Shown piece after piece: positions 59,824-64,000 of a stretch of DNA of 64,000 bases; positions within the stretch are counted from its first letter, which is position 1; the number at the start of each line of letters is the position of its first letter. The DNA lies in the NCBI GenBank assembly GCA_028554795.2, contig CM068839.1:45973440-46037439 (forward strand). Reading direction: 5' to 3'. The translations under genes and the position numbers were made by a program. This DNA is from Sinohyriopsis cumingii. Taxonomy: Eukaryota > Mollusca > Bivalvia > Unionida > Unionidae. The notes beneath the pieces are model-generated. The model saw only the letters and a list, made by a program, of their open reading frames with translations. It did not search any database and was not told the origin of the DNA.

Positions 59824-60779
59824 TCACTAGTGATACATTAAATTTAGTACTCAGAATGACTATAATGTTTCTCTGAAGATGTTTCAACGTTTATTTCCTA
59901 ATTATATCAGATAAAAAACTCCCATAGAAGGATTTAGCTGATGACACTGTCACTTTTTTGTCATCAACACTGCTGTCTGCTATCCATTAGAAATTAGTAT
60001 TTTGAATGGCATTATCGAATTTCCTACTCAATTACATGTATCATTTTGAAATCACAAATTTCCATCCATTTTGTAGTGGTTGCGTCATTTAGATGCTGAA
60101 ATAATACACCAGACACAATGACACACTTTGTTGCTACAAAACGACACACATTGTTGCATTCAACCCATGGGACACACTATTGACATCCGGTTCCAGACTC
60201 TGTTACTCAAAATGACAAGCTGTCTCAGTCAACAAACGCGAAACACTATTAACATACGGTTCCAGACTGTGCATCTAACGTACCGGCATTTCGAGGCTTT
60301 GGATGATAAAACACAAACCCAGGTCTAGTTCTGAACCTTGACTGGATGCATAAAATCATTACCACTTCAGTATGTCATATGAACTTATTTTTTTGTGCAA
60401 GATTAGTTTGGGAACTGGGGTTATCTGAGTTAGAGATTATGTGAATTAGGACAAATGGAACATCTGTGTTGACTATTTATATTTGTTTTGTTTTGTGCTT
60501 TTATCATCTAATAAGAACTTTTGTGGTGAACATCATTTCTTGACACTACAATACACTGGAGAGATCTAGTAACTGAAAAAGGCATGAGCTGTCCATCTAT
60601 TCCATTTTATTTGACCTTGACCCTTGACACATTAAAATATGCTCACGCCATGTTTAATAGTCCCCCTAAGTGACCACTAATAAGGCATGGTTGACTTTGG
60701 TGGTTACAGACCAACTGGTCTCACTGACCATTGATTTTGGCCAAGGTGTGCAGTTTTAAACTATATTTACTCTGCAGAA

Positions 60780-61340
60780 GCCATCATTTTCTTGTTAAAC
60801 TTATCATGACTGTGACCTTTTATATTTAGATCCCAGACTGTGACTATCTGATCTTTAGATTCCATAATCCAAAGGTTCCTTGTTTACCCTATTAGTGCCG
60901 ACATGCATTTCAAACTTTAGTCATGTTAGTTAAGGAACATTCAAGAGAACAAATTTAATTTGCAAAACCCAATTTCCTTTCAGCCACAATGACCTTGACT
61001 TTTGATCTTTAAGTGCCCAAATCAATAGGTCTCTTCCTTACCTTATGTGAAGGCAATCCACAAACTTTACTAATGGCATAGTTTGTGGTATGGAAATAAA
61101 TGTATTATGCAAAAAAACATTTTTCTTCTTTAAGTCACAGTGACTTTGATCTTTAACCTTTTGACCTGAATATCAATAGACTTCTATCTTACCAGGTTAT
61201 GTAAGTCCTCCACAATCTCTGGTGATGGTACAAAATTGATAATTCAAACTTATGTGCAGAAACAAACACACTGTCTGCTCACCTTTAGACCCCAAAATCA
61301 ATAGGCATCTTCCTTAACCCAAGTGAAAGCCATTAACTAA
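60780..61340. repeat. Dispersed/tandem 'CCTTGACTTTTGATC' repeat, about 4 diverged units
   Basis: Units of roughly 150-170 bp contain ATGACCTTGACTTTTGATC, AAATCAATAGG(T/C) and CTTCCTTACC, with variants at about 60815, 60990, 61145 and 61280. They are related to the single unit at 38340-38560. Confidence 0.75.
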
Positions 61341-61526
61341 GTCTGGTCTCTCAATGATGGAGAACTTATTACTGTATGGAAAAGAAACAGGAACATAGGG
61401 CTGGAAATCATCATTCTTAGATACAATAAATGCACAGTATGCTTATATATTGTGACATAAGTAAATTTTTCTGCCAATGGAGTTCATCATAACCAAAGAT
61501 ATCAATGTTTTCATTACCAACATCTC

Positions 61527-61530
<4 letters not shown>

Positions 61531-61590
<60 letters not shown>
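61531..61590. repeat. TA microsatellite
   Basis: About 29 uninterrupted TA dinucleotides. Confidence 0.97.
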
Positions 61591-61593
<3 letters not shown>

Positions 61594-61599
61594 TGTCAA

Positions 61600-61705
61600 T
61601 GCCAGGAGGTCCCCACACCTTGGATATGCATGGTCTATGTTAGGAGTTCCCTACCTTGGATATGCACTGTAAATGTTAGGAGCTCCCTACTGTGGATATG
61701 CATAG
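61600..61705. repeat. Short array, about 36-bp unit, 3 copies
   Basis: The unit is CCTTGGATATGCATGGTCTA plus TGTTAGGAGTTCCCTA. Confidence 0.88.
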
Positions 61706-61754
61706 CTTCACAGTGGTAAGCTCAATAAAATCATAATGTTCTAAGTGTGTTGAC

Positions 61755-62330
61755 AACAGTAAAGAAGCCAACCCAGTCTTAAAAGAGCTATCACATCATC
61801 AAGAAAGCCAAACCAGTCTTAAAACAGCCATCACATCATCAAGAAAGTGAAAACAGTCTTAAAACAGCTATCACATCATCAAGAAAGCCAACCCAGTCTT
61901 AAAACTGCTATCACATCATCATGAAAGCCAAACCAGTCTTAAAACAGCTATCACATCATCAAGAAAGCCAAACCAGTCTTAAAACAGCCATCACATCATC
62001 ACGAAAGTGAAAACAGTCTTAAAACAGCTATCACATCATCAAGAAAACCAAACCAGTCTTAAAACAGACATCACATCATCAAGAAAGTGAAACCAGTCTT
62101 AAAACAGCTATCACATCATCAAGAATGCCAAACCAGTCTTAAAACAGCTATCACGTCATCAAGAAAGCCAAACCAGTCTTAAAAGAGCTATCACATCATC
62201 GAGAAAGCCAAACCAGTCTTAAAACTGTTATCACATCATCATGAAAGCCAAATCAGTCTTAAAAGAGCTATTACACCAGTTATGAAAGCCTAAACCAGTC
62301 TTAAAAGAGCTATTACACCAGTCCAGATTA
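61755..62330. repeat. Minisatellite, 40-bp unit, about 14 copies
   Basis: The unit is AGAAAGCCAAACCAGTCTTA plus AAACAGCTATCACATCATCA, with low divergence. Variants GTGAAAACAG and AACTGCTATC recur at three-unit intervals. Confidence 0.97.
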
Positions 62331-63204
62331 CTATTATGCTCTACTGAAGACCATTTTAGAGAAGACACAATTCTAAATATCATCAACTACAGAGGCCAAG
62401 CAATATATCCAACCATCCAACCCAATCCAACACCAACAAACCTTATTCTGTTGTCCCCTTTCAATAAAGGATGTTTGACAGGAATTCATAAGCCATTAAA
62501 AAAATGTTGTATATACAGTACATGTATCATATGGCTGTTATGACTAACACAAAAGAGTTTTACATCAAAAAGGATATAGGGTGCAGGTGTTTGAAAAACA
62601 ACTTGACAACTTAAGGCGTTACACATGTCCAATTCAATTTTATTTGCATTCTGAGCACTAGCAGTATTTTTTACTGTATATATAAACTTTCTCCAATTAC
62701 CATATCACTCACAAAAGTCTACTACAAATGTGTAGTATGACACCCCAAAACAGTCATTTCTCCAGAATGTTCAAAGAGATGGGGATGTCCCTCTCTTGCA
62801 TTTTGTGAGGGGACAGGGTTTCACGGGGGGGGGGAGGGGCAAGTTTTTATACAGCAATACTACAATATAAAAATAGTCCCTCACACTAGTGTTATGTTTC
62901 AAGAAATGTCTGTATGATAAATAAGTTATTTATCTTAATTATCAGCAATCATGTTATGACAATGGCACTATAGTATGTGCAGCTGAACTGCATGTGATAT
63001 TATAACATCATACATGAAGGTATCTACATGTATGATCATACCTAGGAGAGACTGTGCAATGTGTATTGACCCAAATTCAAAAACCCACATTAGTAACTCC
63101 AATCATCACACATAGTTCATTCTCCCTTCCAAATATATACCCTTACAAACATTACTTAAGACTTGTATGTAATATATACTGTATGGGTTTTAAAGGTCAC
63201 TTGT

Positions 63205-63545
63205 AAGTTATTTATACTCTGAAGTAAAATGTCAGCCTGTATGAGTATAGTGTAAGTGAAATGTCAGTCTGTACGAGTATAGTTTAAGTGAAATGTCAGT
63301 CTATATGAGTATAGTGTAAGTAAAATGTCAGCCTGTATGAGTATTGTGGTCATGAAATGTCAGCCTGTATGAGTATAGTGTAAGTAAACTGTCAGCTTGT
63401 ATGAGTATTGTGGTCATGAAATGTCAGCCTGTATGAGTATAGTGTAAGTAAACTGTCAGCTTGTATGAGTATAGTACAAGAGAAATGTTAGTCTATATAA
63501 GTACATGTATAGTGGAAGAGAAATGTCAGTCTAAGTATAGTGTGC
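63205..63545. repeat. Minisatellite, 32-bp unit, about 10 copies
   Basis: The unit is GTATGAGTATAGTGTAAGTG plus AAATGTCAGTCT. A pair of units with GTGGTCATGAAATG and GTAAACTGTCAGC recurs in direct order. Confidence 0.95.
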
Positions 63546-63747
63546 ATGAAAAAAACAATTCATGTTTGTGTATAAACTGAAAAATGGAGACATGAGTGAG
63601 CATACACAACCACACATTGCAGACATGCTGTAAACAAGGACTTTTTCAAAACTAAAGTTTCTATAACTTGCTGTGAAGCAGTTTATCTGACAGAAAACAT
63701 TTAACATTGGGATTTTTTTTCATTGCACATATGTAGCAAGTTAATTA

Positions 63748-63864
63748 CAGTAGAACCTGTCTTGAAAGACCACCCATTCTGCCAAAAATAATGGTCTCTT
63801 AAGACAGATGGTCTCTCATGACAGGTGGTCTCATAGCAGTGGTCTCTCAAGACAGGTTTTACTG
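63748..63864. mobile_element. pogo/Tc1-type MITE, 117 bp, with TA target duplication
   Basis: The left end CAGTAGAACCTGTCTTGAAA and the right end, reversed, CAGTAAAACCTGTCTTGAGA are near-perfect inverted repeats of about 24 bp. TA lies on both sides (63746-63747 and 63865-63866). CAGTAGAACC-type ends with TA duplication are typical of pogo/Tigger-like elements. The interior is three degenerate copies of GGTCTCTCAAGACAGGT. No coding sequence is present. Confidence 0.85.
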
Positions 63865-64000
63865 TACTTACATTCACTTATAAGCGAAATGACTAATTCA
63901 CCAATATGTCACTTCTATGAGCGATGTAAGTATATGGATATATTTGAATTGTAAATGAAAGCATGATACAATGAAGGGCTGAGATGGAGGTACATACAGC

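Larger units (their letters stand above)
49288..64000. other. Right-hand intron of endophilin-B, no further exon seen
   Basis: I searched the minus strand for the preceding exons (LDRKxPxRxxNPELLGQYM, VLLQPNPN, NVKKLASDAG) and found none. The intron therefore probably exceeds 14.7 kb and the gene continues right. Stretches without arrays or named elements are 49300-50330, 53545-54140, 58150-58890, 59085-59640, 59830-60600, 61340-61530 and 62335-63200. They are AT-rich with no recognisable gene. The stretch 58890-59080 has decayed SINE-like wording (GTTTTGTTTGGTGTTTTATTG). A G-run lies at about 62823-62840. Confidence 0.65.

Overview
This is an AT-rich eukaryotic window, most likely from a mollusc and probably a bivalve. 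The case rests on GT-AG introns of several to many kilobases, two families of tRNA-derived SINEs with fresh-looking target duplications, hAT and pogo-type transposon remnants, and an extreme density of minisatellites. Nothing prokaryotic (operons, Shine-Dalgarno sites, CRISPR) is present. The species assignment is inference; no ribosomal or mitochondrial marker is available.

Only one host gene can be supported. It is an endophilin-B gene (SH3GLB1/SH3GLB2 family, a BAR plus SH3 membrane-curving protein) on the minus strand. Five consecutive internal coding exons were located, in transcript order 49287-49154, 38706-38614, 21839-21750, 15832-15732 and 1917-1680. All have AG/GT boundaries and their codon phases join perfectly (656 nt, 218 complete codons). 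They encode the C-terminal half of the BAR domain, the Ser/Pro/Asn-rich linker and the first strands of the SH3 domain. The start of the protein should lie to the right of 49287, probably beyond 64000. The last exon, with the rest of the SH3 domain, should lie left of position 1.

Almost everything else is intron, and the introns are packed with tandem arrays. More than 40 arrays with units of about 22 to 75 bp are present, mostly each with its own unit sequence. By region: 1-1679 three arrays; 1.9-15.7 kb eight main arrays plus SINEs; 15.8-21.7 kb a 1-kb array pressed against a splice acceptor, then a quieter 2-kb stretch holding a broken tyrosine-recombinase fragment (about 19.4-19.75 kb); 21.8-38.6 kb the densest part, with a duplicated 0.8-kb block, interleaved 42-bp and 63-bp arrays, a 34-bp array, a 57-bp array with a 235-bp higher-order repeat, and an LTR-like insert; 38.7-49.1 kb SINEs, a 43-bp array, a purine-biased array and a second LTR-like copy; 49.3-64 kb a hAT-type MITE, palindromic SINE copies, a hAT element inserted in an array with its empty site preserved next door, and a pogo-type MITE at the right edge.

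Most long open frames in the window come from arrays whose unit length is a multiple of three and are not genes. I did not find a novel multi-gene system. The interesting content is the architecture of minisatellites, how they duplicate and interleave, and how mobile elements have landed in them.
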